The notes below the pieces were generated by a model. The model was not told where the DNA came from. It made no database searches and saw only the letters and a list, made by a program, of their open reading frames with translations. From NCBI GenBank assembly GCA_943737045.1, contig CALSFV010000356.1:203501-267500 (forward strand): a stretch of 64,000 nucleotides of DNA, read 5' to 3'. Position numbers and translations under genes: made by a program. Of this stretch, positions 1-13,643 are shown in pieces (the stretch's first letter is position 1; each line of letters opens with the position of its first letter). The DNA is from Parapristionchus giblindavisi (Eukaryota; Nematoda; Chromadorea; Rhabditida; Diplogasteridae).

Positions 1-1712
1 ATCTTCACTGTTCCTGTAATCGATCACTACATTATTCATATCAATTAATCAATAAGATCTTTCTTCTATCTTCTTCTATCTAAGCAAACAGTTCAAGGTA
101 AAGTATCGGCCAAAAGTATTTGCTGAAATTGAAAATGGATTTTTTTCGTTTTCAAGCTACGGCATCCAGATTTTTTAAAGATTATCAATAACGGGGCCCA
201 TACTCTTTGAATGTGGAGAGTCTAGATACAAAACTGGCGATATTCAGTTTACAGATGATCATCATTTTCCTCGAGTTGAACTTTATAGAGATTTTGAAGA
301 AAAACCGACGAAAAATGAAGATTCCAAAATTCTTATTTATATTTATTTCTTATTTCAAATCAATTTATTTCAATTTCTTATTTTAAAGCTTATTTCAAAT
401 GTTTTTGTGCACCTCTTGAGCAACGGTGAGGGACCTTTTTATCGGGGAACAACTTTTATTGTACCTTTTCGAAAGTTATAAGAACTGACAAAAGCAATAT
501 AATGATTTTACATCCCCGAACAAAATTACGATTCATTCTTTTTTCGTAATTGCTGAAGAGGTCGAATACGCTTTTTCGCAAAACATCTGCGAAAAATGTT
601 CATATTTTGGAATCTTCATTTTTTTAGTAATTTTTATTGCGAACATCGCGGCATCAAAATATCCCCATTTTCCCATTCTCCGAGAAAAGTCAACTCGAGG
701 AAAATGAAGAAAATTAGCTTCGCCAGTTGTGTAGATAGGTTCTCCATATTCACAGCACTGATAATCCATTCCCATTTTGAGCCAATACCTTTGGTCGTTA
801 TTATATCTAATACACTACAACAACAATATTGACAGTTTTCTATAATTGGTTAAAATTAATAGACGAGCAAATATATAATTTTGAATTAAAAATTTTTAGA
901 AATAATATAATTAAATAAATATACGAAATTTGAATTAAAGGAAATTTTCAGACAGGCATGAAGTTATAAGAATAATGGAATATAAAGTGAACGAATAAAG
1001 ACCAAAGATCAAAGATCAAAAATTAACTACAAAAAAGATACCGTTAGCGTTAGAAGCAACAAGAGAAGCGGACAGAGCGTCGTTAGATCTCCACTTTGGG
1101 AATGAATATCCTCTACTACGTGATACACGTAGAGCTTCTTCCTATAACGAGACGACGTTTACTAATTAAGACGATGATTACGGTAGTTACACGACATACT
1201 CGAGCTAGATGTTCGTCCCTCTGACACTTATGCTCCCACTGTGAACGAATACCGTTCGTTCTCTCGTTATGAACTCTACTTGCAAGAAATGATGAGGAAC
1301 CTATCAATCAATCAATAATAATCAATCAATAATATGAACGAATCAATCAATAGGATAAGAAGATCTATGAAACTTTTCATGATGGTACATATCTAAAAAT
1401 TCCTTTTTTATTCCTGAAAATTTCTGAAAAAGTAGGGAATGAGTATGAATGGAGTGAATCTATTTGATAGAGTTAGAATATGCTTATATGGGTATTGAAA
1501 TAGAGATTGTTTACCATCATGAAGTAGAGGGGCGGTTGGAGGCATTTCTTTACTTGTTGAGAGAATCACTAGTGGTTAGGAGTTGATGCAGACAAGGGGG
1601 GGGGGCAGGGAGAGGGAGAGGGAGGAGTGGGGAGAGAGAGAGAGAGAGGGAGAGGGAGAGGGAGTGGGAGAGGGAGAGAGAGAGGAGGAGAGGGAGATAG
1701 AGTTCCCTAATC
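1..1712. other. Non-coding stretch with inverted repeat and GA tract
   Basis: I see no supportable gene here. About 195-300 (+) and 683-770 (-) carry a diverged inverted repeat whose translations resemble each other; this is listed separately. A purine-rich simple repeat (GGGAGA-like) spans roughly 1597-1700 and produces long low-complexity open frames on both strands that I do not accept as genes. A GATCAAAGATCAAA motif, recurrent across the window, lies at about 1001-1020. Confidence 0.6.
195..775. repeat. Diverged inverted repeat with protein-like arms
   Basis: The plus strand at about 204-285 reads ECGESRYKTGDIQF followed by HHFPRVEL. The minus strand at about 685-760 reads CEYGEPIYTTGEANF followed by LHFPRVDF. 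The DNA of the two arms is similar in opposite orientation, with about 400 nt between them. This is either a foldback repeat or two fragments of a duplicated coding sequence. The minus-strand frame stays open for 80 codons. I do not recognise the peptide. Confidence 0.45.
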
Positions 1713-2935
1713 CTAGAGGTAGTACAAATAGAAGAGAACGGCATGTGAATGTTGTAGATGAGTTATATGAAGATAAAGACCTCGTGAAGAAATCGAAGTG
1801 GTGTCACTCGGTGGTGCAGGGCGTGTGTTATCATTGTCTGTCAATTGACGAAGCTGTAATTATCGATTGATTACTAAAGATGAATAACAATATCATTACC
1901 CTTTCTCTAGTTAATGGTTGAGATGATGATCGATGTCTTTGAATTGTTTTTACTTTCTCTGTTTCTGGTATCAATGGTGGCGGGGGAGGTGGTGCAGAAG
2001 GTGCCGTTGTATTTGACGACGTTTCCCATTTTGATGAATTGGATTGAATTCTTGTTGATTGTGGTGGGCCTCCTTGTCTACTACCGTATCTAATCGTCGT
2101 TCTCTCAGGTGAAGGATCTCTTGAAGTGATAGAGGATACTGTAGATGATGAAGGAGGAAGATTATTGATTGAGGATACTGTAGATGATGAAGGAGGAAGA
2201 TTATTGATTGAGGGTACTGTAGTTGATGGAGGAGAATTATTATTCTTTACAGTAGTTGAAGAATGGTGATTATTGATTGGTCGACTGGATATCGTCGTTA
2301 TTGGTTTCAATACGATCTTTTCAGTTGTAGTCATAGTTCTGTGTTGAGATGGAAAAGATGAATAATCAATAATTGGAGGAACGACTGGAACTCGATTGGG
2401 CATTGGTCCTACTGATACACGTAGACGAGGAACTGACACCTATATTACATATTATTGATTTAGTAGATAAAACAAGTTATTGATTTATTTTAAAATGGAT
2501 CAATAAGATGCTACCGTACACTCTTCTTCTCTCTAGGAGACTCAGGAGGAGAATCATCATCCATAGATGTATACAATGAATCATGTTCTTCCTCAATTGA
2601 TGCCACTATTGATCGAGCATATGATAGGGTCTTATTCCGAACGTTTCCTATATGGTATACGGTAGATGTATCGAGAGTATCGATTGATCTACCTGTTTGT
2701 AATGGTTGTCTTCTCCATGTAGAAGGGCTACTAGTCTTTGATTGATTATTATTAACTCCATTTAAAGCTGCCTATAGATATAAGAGTTTGATGAATATAT
2801 ACAGTTGGACGAATAGAGATCAACCGGATAAATGTTAAATGATAGAAACGTGAATTCACGGGGTACTACAGTATGACATCAAACCTGTATGCCCGCCTGA
2901 ACGATGCCGGGTCTCGGTGCGAACTCATCTTGCAT
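1713..2935 (-). CDS. Ser/Pro-rich protein, unrecognised
   Basis: Four exons on the minus strand join in phase: 2885-2935, 2520-2771, 1900-2439 and a less certain terminal exon 1713-1853, giving about 327 residues. The first exon begins MQDEFAPRPGIVQAGIQ, but the A of its ATG lies just after a possible acceptor, so upstream exons cannot be excluded. Exon 2 contains an acidic patch (EEEHDSLYTSMDDDSPPESP). Exon 3 is a low-complexity Ser/Thr/Pro segment with two near-identical copies of INNLPPSSSTVSS and a run of seven prolines. No enzymatic motif, signal peptide or membrane segment is visible, so it looks largely disordered, perhaps a scaffold. The last exon could instead end with another donor near 1780, changing the C terminus. 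I cannot assign a family. Confidence 0.55.
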
Positions 2936-3668
2936 ACTGTATCAGATATGAATCAATCAATAATTGGAACAATTAAGTGGAAATAGAATGATGTTAAGAG
3001 AAACAATGAAAAGGGGTGAAGATGGACTAAAATACGAATCCCAACTGAGAAAACGAAGTTGAGAGGGAGAGATCAAGAGGCAGAGGGAGAGGGAGAGATC
3101 AAGAGGCAGAGGGAGAGGGAGAGGGAGAGATTCAAGAGGGACAGATCTGACCACATCCAAATGCACTCATTCTGAATCACATATACAACACACTCATCTT
3201 ATCACAATATCCCATTTCAATTACTTTCTTTCTCTAGGTAACATCGATACCATACTTGTTATTATGTCCAATCAATTGAGTTAGAAAAATTCAATTCATT
3301 ATGTATTTCTACTCTCCCTTTTTCGTATTGAAGCATTATTGATTGACAACGTCTACTGCCATTTCCGAAAAAAAGTGACAAAATAGTGTGTGATGATATA
3401 TTTGAGAGTATTCATTGTCCCATCTAAGGGATAGATAGAGATTGTAGAACAAACACTCTCCATCCATGCATATCTCTATCCCCCTTCTTCTTCTTCTTCT
3501 TCATTTGACCTCTTCTTATTCTTTCTCCGTCTAGTCCCATCATAGTCTTCTATTCATTCATTTTCATCGTAACAATCAACATTACAACAACGATAATAAA
3601 GCCTATCTCTAATATCTAATAATCGATAAATGGAGAAACAATGAAACCAGTAACAGTAAAAGGAGATC
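2936..3668. other. Intergenic, GA-rich tandem repeat
   Basis: No gene is visible. A short tandem repeat of GAGAGATCAAGAGGCAGAGG-like units occupies about 3058-3130. The minus-strand open frame over it is low-complexity Leu/Pro/Ser and is not credible as protein. A CTT run lies at about 3485-3500. Confidence 0.6.
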
Positions 3669-4942
3669 TCAGTATTCACTAGGAGATAACTTTCTAGGTG
3701 GTACGGTATGATTCTTTGCGGGACCACGACCAAAACGAACTGATGGAATAGAAGGAGTACCGAAGAGAGATGAATCAAGTAACACCTGAAAAGATACTGT
3801 AGAACACAAGATTTCAATCGATAATTGAACGATCCATCCAATTAATTATCGATGATGGATACGGTAGAACATGTTTTTAGATTCATCAATCGATAGATAA
3901 GCCAGATTGAACAATGATAATGAATAATGTAATCTATGAATAATATGTGAATAATTATATAATAAGAGAATAGAACATAATGAGTGAATTGAATGTCCAC
4001 ATTTTTGATCAACTCACATTTTGAGAGCTATAAACTAACTCGTAATTGTTACAAATTGACATTATTTCGCTAAAAATAATGCCAATTTAGCTTTTTCTCT
4101 CTTTCTCGCCGAAAGTTGCAAAATTACCCGTTTTTCATAAGACAATGAATTTATAGGCTGACCCATACCCACAACGTGGGTGTTCGAAAAATTATGACTG
4201 TACCTCATGTTTCGGCGAATCGGGATGAAGTTCTTCAACTTTTCGTCCATCTGATGTAGCCATTGCACGAGTCAATGATACTAGACTCTACAATAACAAC
4301 AATTAACAGATATAACAACGAGTTAATATATTTATTATGAAATTAAAAACCAATATCAGTGAAATGTGATTAAGAACATGAAAGAATCATAGTTTACCTC
4401 GAATGTTTTCGGTTCGTAGATAGCCAATTGTGAGAGAACGACGTTATCAAGAAGAATATTAGCCCTTTTAATTAAATTAATGAGTAAGAATATAGAAGAT
4501 AGATCTCTTACTGGGTTAACATATTTCTGAAGTGTTTATACTCAAAGTTGTATTCAGCCAAAGCAGCATCTAATCGTTCACGTGCAAACTGAACAAAAGT
4601 ATCAGTGAAGAGACATTTACGGCTCGATTTAGGAACAACTTACGTGCTGTTCACTCTTCTTCTCATCAGTCCTCTGCATATCCAAGTAATGGAATAGCTT
4701 GTTTTGCTTTCTGCTCGATCCCTTCACCGTTGCACGCTCCGAACCATACTGCCACTGAACAACAAAAGTATCCATTGATAGAATAGAAGTCAAATCAGGC
4801 AAAATGATTTTTTTAAACATACGGCAGTGAAACGATGAAGGCGTTCACGATTCAACCAAACATCTGGCTTAGGAATGACAGAGAATGGATGGTACGTACT
4901 GTTGATGATTCGTCGTAGAAGGGCAGGTGATGTTAACTTCAT
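3669..4942 (-). CDS. mrpl-20: Mitochondrial ribosomal protein bL20m
   Basis: Component of the large subunit of the mitochondrial ribosome, needed for its assembly. Six exons (4823-4942, 4644-4754, 4512-4588, 4398-4464, 4204-4287, 3669-3785) join in phase to 191 residues, compared with about 149 in the human protein. The diagnostic stretch is LSQLAIYEPKTFESLVSL, which matches LADLAIYEPKTFKSLAAL of human MRPL20. Upstream, VWLNRERLHRFTA and the basic segment SSRKQNKLFHYLDMQR correspond to the rRNA-binding N-terminal part. The last exon, FGTPSIPSVRFGRGPAKNH and on, is a C-terminal extension I do not find in the human protein. It is separated by a long (about 420 nt) intron and is the least certain part. 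The start codon faces DIMT1 across about 240 bp. Confidence 0.85.
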
Positions 4943-5181
4943 TATATAGCCAAAAAATTATAAATTGAAAAATCCTCAAAGAGGGCGAAGTTTGACGTTA
5001 CCGTGTACAGTATGCCACATTTCTGAAGCACTCACCACTTTAGAAAAAGCAGAACGAAATTTTGGCAAGTTTCCAAAAAATCTCGAGGTTTTACTTTTTA
5101 TAATTAATTTTTACTAAATTTACTTATTTATTTTTTATATGTGTTCAAATCTCTCAAAAGCCTATATTGCAGTACCGAAAG
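4943..5181. promoter_or_regulatory. Divergent promoter region, mrpl-20 / DIMT1
   Basis: The 239 bp between two head-to-head start codons must hold both promoters. It contains a possible splice acceptor (TTGCAG, ending at 5172) ten bases before the DIMT1 ATG, consistent with a spliced-leader addition site. I see no clear TATA box. Confidence 0.5.
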
Positions 5182-6583
<1,402 letters not shown>

Positions 6584-6983
6584 TATCGTCTATATCATTG
6601 TTATCAATTCATTGTTACTGTTATTCTTTGACGTTACTAAGACATTTAGACATAAACATTTATCTGTTCTATATGATCAGTAAGTCAACTACTATCGAAA
6701 GATCAAAGATCACTAAATTAGTGCGCATTGACAACAATAATCCGTATGACATCTCTAACCAATATCTCATTACATATTTGAACTAAGATTGTTGGGTCTT
6801 CGAACCCGTCAAAATTGTCTAATCAGTTACAAATTATGAGATCATTATCAATCAATCATTATATTAAAGAAAATACTCTATGAATTGAGCAATGAAACAT
6901 TCTGCAATAACTTCAATGGAATGTTGAAAATTCGCTGAAGTATAAATATTCTAACAAAGTAATTCAATCAATAAAAAGTATAA
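6584..6983. other. Convergent intergenic spacer
   Basis: Four hundred bases between the stop codons of DIMT1 (+) and the glucuronosyltransferase (-). It is AT-rich; a GATCAAAGATCA motif lies at about 6702-6713. No gene seen. Confidence 0.6.
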
Positions 6984-8782
6984 TTAATCAATTCCAAGTG
7001 CATCTTTCTCTACAGGACTCAGTTTGATTCTATCATTCAGAACCTCTATCATCTCCTCACTCAATTCACTCTTTTCTGTACGTGTATGCCACACATAGAC
7101 CTACAAAGATCAAAGATCAATTTTCTTATCAAACTGAACAATTACCGTACTTTATTAGCGAAATCTCCCAGTGATTCCATTTCACTCTGGCTGGCGATAC
7201 CACAAGACTGTAGGAAATGTGACTCCTATAATTAATCAATAAATGAGTACCGTAATCCCATGCGATACCGAATACCTGATATCCTTCAGGGACATCAAAA
7301 CTAAATCCTGCTTCTATATTATCAAGCACTAGTGTGATATTCACTGCAAAAGCCGCCATATCTATTGGAAATGGTCGTTCTGGCTTCCACAGAGCGTTGA
7401 ATCCTGTTACGGCACCTATAATTAATCGATAATTACAGTAATAAATTTGATCTACCGTACCATTATAATCAAGGAGAGCATGTTCAGCAAGTAAACCGCC
7501 AACTGCTCCAACAGGCCATACTCCAACTCTTTTAATTCTTCTCATTTCATCAAATAATCTCCAATCATATGTATTATCATCATCTCCGAAGTAGATAACT
7601 CCATTACGTGATGAACCCAGATTGCTACTACAAAGATTGTTGGCTGAATCATACTAAAGAACACATTATCTCATCTACAAATCTAAAGTTCCCCATTATA
7701 TGCCCATTTAATTTATGTTATGTATGGCAAAGCAAATATATATTGCTAAGATACCGTATCAATATATTTCATCCTACCGTATATATTCAAGTGCCGCATT
7801 TCTTTGCGAGACTCCACGTGGAATTAATGAATGTCTATCAGATGGTTTCATCTTCTTATCAGATGGAGTTTGAATAGAAAGATGAGAATAAGGAAGACGA
7901 CTTCTATAATGACTCATCTTATTTTCAATCGAATATTGAGGCATCTAATATTCAATCATCTAATATTGAATACATGGATGAAAAAACACTACCCTTTTAA
8001 TAATATCGGAGACAGATTTCGATTGAGTCTCTGCATCTTCTACAACGATCCAATGTAGATTTGGTACCTAAAACAATCTTAAATATTACAAAAATTTTAA
8101 AAAAATGTATAATAGGTGTTAGACGATATCTACAAGAACCTTGGAAGTTAAAATTTTAAAAAGAGATTGAGAGGAGGAAATTTGTTGATTAGGATACTCC
8201 GTAACGATATGAAAGATCAAAGATCAAAGGTGACATACCTGTGCAAGAGTCTGTGAGAGTCGAGTAAGATCTGCCTTTTGTTCAACACGAAATGCAGTTG
8301 GAGTAATGAAATAGATCATAGGAAGAGATGATTTCTTTCGATTTGAAAGAAGTTGAAGACGATCACGAATTCTAAATGACAAAGGATCCAAGATCAAAAA
8401 CGGATCATTCATTGACATATTTACTGATTAACTTTATAAAATACAAAGAACGAATGCATAAATAATTTTAAAATCAATAGTGTGTCATACTGTGTGTCTA
8501 GGGATTCCAATCGTAGACTATATCGATGTATATTCCTCTCCATCTCCCATACTTTCTGTTGTAGTGAATCCTTTTGTCGTTGCAAAGGACCAACCTGATT
8601 ATTGGATATACTGACTTAATCAATTGATGAATAATCAATCAATAATATCTTACTCGTTCTAAAAATCCTATGTTATTCACTTCGTATCCTTCCATTCTAG
8701 TACATATTAGATAGAAGTAGAACAATAGAAGAACGAGAAGACAAATCAATAGTTTAACCGTAGTATCCGATGCCATTCTCAT
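6984..8782 (-). CDS. Beta-1,3-glucuronosyltransferase (GT43), copy 1
   Basis: Golgi type II membrane enzyme of the B3GAT/SQV-8/GLCT family, transferring glucuronic acid from UDP-GlcA to a galactose acceptor, for example in the proteoglycan linker. Nine exons: 8654-8782, 8491-8594, 8239-8371, 7993-8067, 7778-7917, 7461-7627, 7276-7415, 7151-7225, 6984-7100; 359 residues. In order: short cytosolic tail, signal anchor LLICLLVLLLFYFYLI, a helical stem, [35 protein letters not shown], the metal-binding DDD in [36 protein letters not shown] and C-terminal [13 protein letters not shown]. The start is either of two nearby ATGs (8782 or 8776). Compared with copy 2 there is one extra base at the fourth donor; an acceptor 14 bases farther upstream restores the frame and adds MSHY. 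It pairs with a paralogue at 12063-13643. Confidence 0.9.
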
Positions 8783-9856
8783 ATCATTACAGTACCCTGA
8801 TGTTTATTGATTAGCTATGCCATCTATTATTGCTTTCAAGATATGCTGTAAGGAATAATGCAAATATGTAAAAGAAGCTATGAAGTTGTATTTCAATTCT
8901 GAATGGAGAGTTGATAGAATGATCTACAGAGTCTTCAATCGATAAATCGATAGATGAAGATGGCGCAACTTTTGCAAACAAGATCACTCTAATTCATGTC
9001 ATTTTCTAGATTGCGTAGATTGTGATAGCGGCCTTTTTGCTAGACTGCGATAATATCTGAATAAATCCATTTCATTTCAAAAATATTCAAGATTTGAATT
9101 GATAGGAAGATATGATCGAAGTAGTAGTGCCAAGAAATATAGAAGAAAGAGTAGATAAATGAATGAATGAATCGTATATGAAGAGACACACATCGACACA
9201 TGTAGATATCTATGAATCACTTCTACCGATCTCTTATCAATATGAATAGAATGCAATGATCAAGTCATGAGAAGAGATAAGAAACAGTTGAATCATAATA
9301 AGAATAAATTAACTAATAAATAACATAAGAGCGGGACGATGAGAGGATTCCCTAGTAGTAGTTTAAGTTGAATGTGATTACAGTCGATTAAATGTACAAT
9401 TCCATTAATCATTTCGTCCTCGGCGACATGATTCATCTCGCCTAATTAATGAAGCGAATAATTTAAAAAAATAGTTATCATCGTTGTATCATCAGATAAG
9501 ACCAAGATGACGACAGAAACGAAAAATATTGATTGTCTCTGGACATTGTGATTGAAGGAAGTGCTACCACAAGATGCTACCGTAATCCATGTTTATTGTA
9601 ATAACTAGGTTTTCTGATTTTGCTTTATTTAGATGTCTAAATCCACATCCGCAATCCGCAGGACTTCGTGCGCCTTGAATAACGGGTTGTACCTCTACCT
9701 TTTACCTAATCCATATTACTGATATCCATTCATTGTTTCTATTATTCAAGGAAGAGTAAATAGACATTTATCCATTCTCTATGAAATTACTAATGACTCA
9801 ATAAATACCAGTAAGGGATAATTGATATACAATCGAAAGATCAAAGATCACACAAA
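8783..9856. other. Intergenic region
   Basis: About 1.07 kb between the glucuronosyltransferase start and the CCDC130 stop. No coding signal beyond short frames. A GATCAAAGATCA motif occurs at about 9838-9850. It should include the promoter of the glucuronosyltransferase. Confidence 0.6.
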
Positions 9857-11652
9857 TTATTCTTCGTCGGATGATGAATAGTCTGCTAGAGCAGATAGAG
9901 GATTATCGATTGGTTTGATATCATCTTTACAATCATTATTGATTGGTGACGTCATTTCCGGTTTAAGTTCATCTTCTTCTTTCATATTAGACACTTCAAC
10001 ATAACCATCTCCTGACGAACTTCCCTCTTCTGATTCCAATTTTACCTGAATACAAAAGTTGATCTTTTATATCTCCTTATTCATCAATGATTGAAATTGA
10101 TCTTTGATCTTTTGAGTATTCGATCATTTCTTACTTGTTTCTTAATAATTCCAAGTGAAGCTCTAGTCAATCCTGATACTTCTCCTATTCTTCTTTTCCT
10201 TTCAAATTCATCATTCATTGCTCGATTCTACAATTCAATCAATAATCAATCAATAACTTCAATCTACCGTATACCTTCTGTTCTTTCAGACTCTTCACTA
10301 ATAGTACCCCACTAGTGGTTGGTCCATCCTCTTCATCTTTATTTGTATCTCCAAATATCCTTCGAGATGATATCGATTCCCTCTCATCTTTCTGTCGGTC
10401 CTCGAACGCTTAATTGGGATTACTGTAGAGATAGAAAATAGTGTCAAATAAGATGTATTCAATAAATCAATAATTCTGATGGTATGATAACTCACATTTG
10501 ACATTCTTATATCGATGAAGCATTCCAGCCACTTTCTTATCTTCAGGATGTTCAGCTAATAATTTAATCGATAATGATGTTCTCTTTCGTAGATCATCAT
10601 CAATAACTCTCTGATCTCCTAGACACTTCTTCTCAGCCTAAAATCAATCAATAGTATACAGTATCCAGACTACAGTAATCGCTATCTAACATACTCGAAA
10701 AGATCTTCTCAATGCAGAATTGGCAGCAAAATCATCTCTCATTCGTTCTTGTAACCATTCGAGATGATCGACTTGTTTATCATCTTTTGTTCCTTTTACT
10801 CGATCCTGAAAAGAATATTTAATGATTACGATTGATACTGGAATAGATTGATTACGAAAGAATTGAAAGATATTATAGAGACATTAGACACAAACATGCG
10901 ATAATTTTTCTTTCTATAAACAAAAACTCAAGAATATTTTTAAAAACCAAACAAAAACCTACATCTTCTTGATGTTCAGCCTTAAACATTGCATCAGCCG
11001 CGAGTTTGATATGATCAGCTCTATCGATTGGTGCCACTCCATCGATCTGAAAATATCATTGATTGAGTAATCGTTGGAAACGAAAAATCAATAAAACTCG
11101 AAATTACCGTAGATGGATCGAATCTCTTCTCTTGTCGTGTACATCCTTCAACAAGTTCATAATCGAAATTCTGAAATCAATAAAATCAGAACTGAAAATA
11201 AAGCTACAGTATGACAAGCATTATGAATTGACAAGCATACCTTGGGATCAGTTCTGATGACATAATAATTATCACAGAGATGACATTTCATACGAAATTC
11301 ATACAATGGAGTAGTGTAGAACATTCCAATCTGAAGTAATCGATAATTCGTATAAATCAATACAATTACCGTATACCTTCTTCTTCTCTGCATTGTACCG
11401 TACTCCCATGCCGACATGATTATTGCATCCGAGACACCAAATATTGAATGGCATTTCAAATCTAGAAAGGAAAGTTACAGTAATCTCAATTAACTAATCA
11501 ATAAAGATGAACCTGATAATAAGAATTCCTTCCTTGATCTTATTAGCTCTTTCTCGTAATGCATGAACTCCATGATATCCATTGAGTGTTTTATGTTTCT
11601 TATAATCAAAATCAGGAGGATAATAGTGATTCTGTCCTTTACGTTCTCCCAT
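9857..11652 (-). CDS. CCDC130: Splicing factor CCDC130 / YJU2B (CWC16 family)
   Basis: Nuclear protein of the CWC16/YJU2 family, associated with the spliceosome around the first catalytic step. Ten exons: 11513-11652, 11377-11461, 11241-11330, 11108-11170, 10963-11046, 10695-10805, 10496-10637, 10275-10408, 10135-10227, 9857-10045; 376 residues, close to the human 396. The N terminus MGERKGQNHYYPPDFDYKKH matches the human MGERKGVNKYYPPDF. It is followed by GILIIRFEMPFNIWCLGCNN, HVGMGVRYNAEKKK and YEFRMKCHLCDNYYVIRTDP, whose two CxxC pairs are the expected zinc site. The tail is acidic and ends LADYSSSDEE, like VADYSDSESE in man. A GATCTTTGATCTTT motif sits in the last intron. The gene lies between two GT43 paralogues with no evident functional link. 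Confidence 0.96.
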
Positions 11653-12062
11653 TCTGAATGAACACCATATCCTTCTTCCAACTACATTATCGATAAAGAT
11701 ATGATAGATGGTGATAAACCGTTCAATCAATAAATTGATACTTCACAAATGATAGAGATATAAACAAAATTTATTGTGATTTAAAACACACGAAACAATA
11801 TAATTCAATATAGACAACAAACAATTTACAGTACGACATTCCCTATTAGCACTATTATTGATTGTTATATGGGGAATTGAAACCCGTCAAAAGTATAATC
11901 AATAACCCAATAGGAGATCAACATATATTTCAATCAATATATCAAGGCAAGTACTATAGTATGACATACAGGCATAATAACAATGGCTTTTGTATTTTCA
12001 AAATGTGCTAAACTATGAAATTAACAAAGTACAATCAATCAATATAAAAAAGTAGCCAAAAA
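11653..12062. other. Intergenic spacer
   Basis: About 410 bp between the CCDC130 start and the stop of the second glucuronosyltransferase. AT-rich, no gene seen. Must contain the CCDC130 promoter. Confidence 0.55.
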
Positions 12063-13643
12063 TCAATCAATTCCAAGTGCATCTTTCTCAACAGGATCCA
12101 AATTGATTCTTTCATTCAGATTCTTTCTCATTTCTTTACTCAATTCACTCTTCTCTGTACGTGTATGCCACACATAGACCTACAAAGATCAAAGATCAAT
12201 TTTCCATACTCAAAATAACAGCTACCGTACCTTATTAGCAAAATCGCCAAGTGGTTCCAATTCAGAAGGACCAGCGATACCACAGGTTTGGAGGAAATGT
12301 GATTCCTATAATCATTCGATAATTGTAATTACAATAATCGATGTATACCGTATACCTGATATCCTCTTGGTATATCATAACTATATCCAGCCTCTGTATT
12401 ATCAAGTACAAGTGTGATATTCACTGCAAAAGCAGCCATATCTATTGGAAATGGTCGTTCTGGCTTCCACAGAGCGTTGAATCCAGTTACGCTACCTATA
12501 ATTAATCGTTAATTACCGTAATAAATTTGATCTACCGTACCATTATAATCAAGGAGAGCATGTTCAGCAAGTAAACCGCCAACTGCTCCAACAGGCCATA
12601 CTCCAACTCTTTTAATTCTTCTCATTTCATCAAATAATCTCCAATCATATGTATTATCATCATCTCCGAAATAAATAACTCCATTACGTGATGAACCCAG
12701 ATTGGTACTACAAAGATTATTGATTCAATTATACGACATGAATACAGTATGTACTCGACCTACCGTATATACTCAAGTGCAGCATTTCGTTGTGGGACTC
12801 CACGTGGTAATAACCAATTAGGATCAGATGATTTCATTTTCTTATGTGAAGGAGTAGGAATAGAAAGATGAGAATGAGGTAGACGACTTCTATAAAATAC
12901 CTAGTACTCTATCAATAAACAATTAAATTATTTTCATGTTATTTAAATTGCCGACATATTAGCAAGGATACCTTTTAATAATATCGGAGACAGATTTTGA
13001 TTGAGTCTCTGCATCTTCTACAACGATCCAATGTAGATTTGGCACCTGAACTATGTTTATGATGAAAATACAAAGATCAAAGATGGTACACCTGTGCAAG
13101 AGTCTGTGAGAGTCGAGTAAGATCTGCCTTTTGTTCAATACGAAATGCAGTTGGAGTAATGAAATAGATCATAGGAAGAGATGATTTCTTTCGATTTGAA
13201 AGAAGTTGAAGACGATCACGAATTCTAAAGAACAAAAGATCAATTAAAGATTTGTTATTTGATAACAAATACTCATTACATTATACAATATTGGTTTAAT
13301 AAATATATAATAGAATAATTGAATAGATATACGAATTCAATCAATAAGTGTTATCATACTGTGTGTCTAGGGATTCCAATCGTAGACTATATCGATGTAT
13401 ATTCCTCTCCATCTCCCATACTTTCTGTTGTAATGAATCCTTCTTCCGTTCCAATGTATTGATCTGATCATTAATCAATTACCGTATATTTCCCCATTGA
13501 ATCAATCAATAATATCTCACTTGATCTTCCAATCCAATCTTATTCTCTTCGAATCCTTCCATTCGTGTCCATATCAGATACATATTGAATAGAAGAAAGA
13601 ATAGAAGACAAGCCAGTAGTTTAACCGTAGTATCCGATACCAT
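12063..13643 (-). CDS. Beta-1,3-glucuronosyltransferase (GT43), copy 2
   Basis: Paralogue of the gene at 6984-8782 with the same nine-exon structure: 13521-13643, 13360-13463, 13092-13224, 12972-13045, 12764-12889, 12541-12707, 12356-12495, 12231-12305, 12063-12179; 352 residues. Motifs are as in copy 1: signal anchor [40 protein letters not shown], the DDD metal site in [47 protein letters not shown]. Exon 6 appears identical at protein level to copy 1, whereas the stem ([10 protein letters not shown] versus VGPLQRQKDS), the variable loop before RGV and the C-terminal tail have diverged. This suggests a fairly recent duplication or gene conversion. The fourth donor is ordinary here (AAAAG/GTATCC). 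Predicted Golgi enzyme using UDP-glucuronate; acceptor unknown. Confidence 0.93.

Noticed and set aside
7778..8067. Glucuronosyltransferase copy 1 as a pseudogene
   Set aside because: The only lesion, an extra base at a donor, is neutralised by an in-frame upstream acceptor, and all catalytic motifs are intact.
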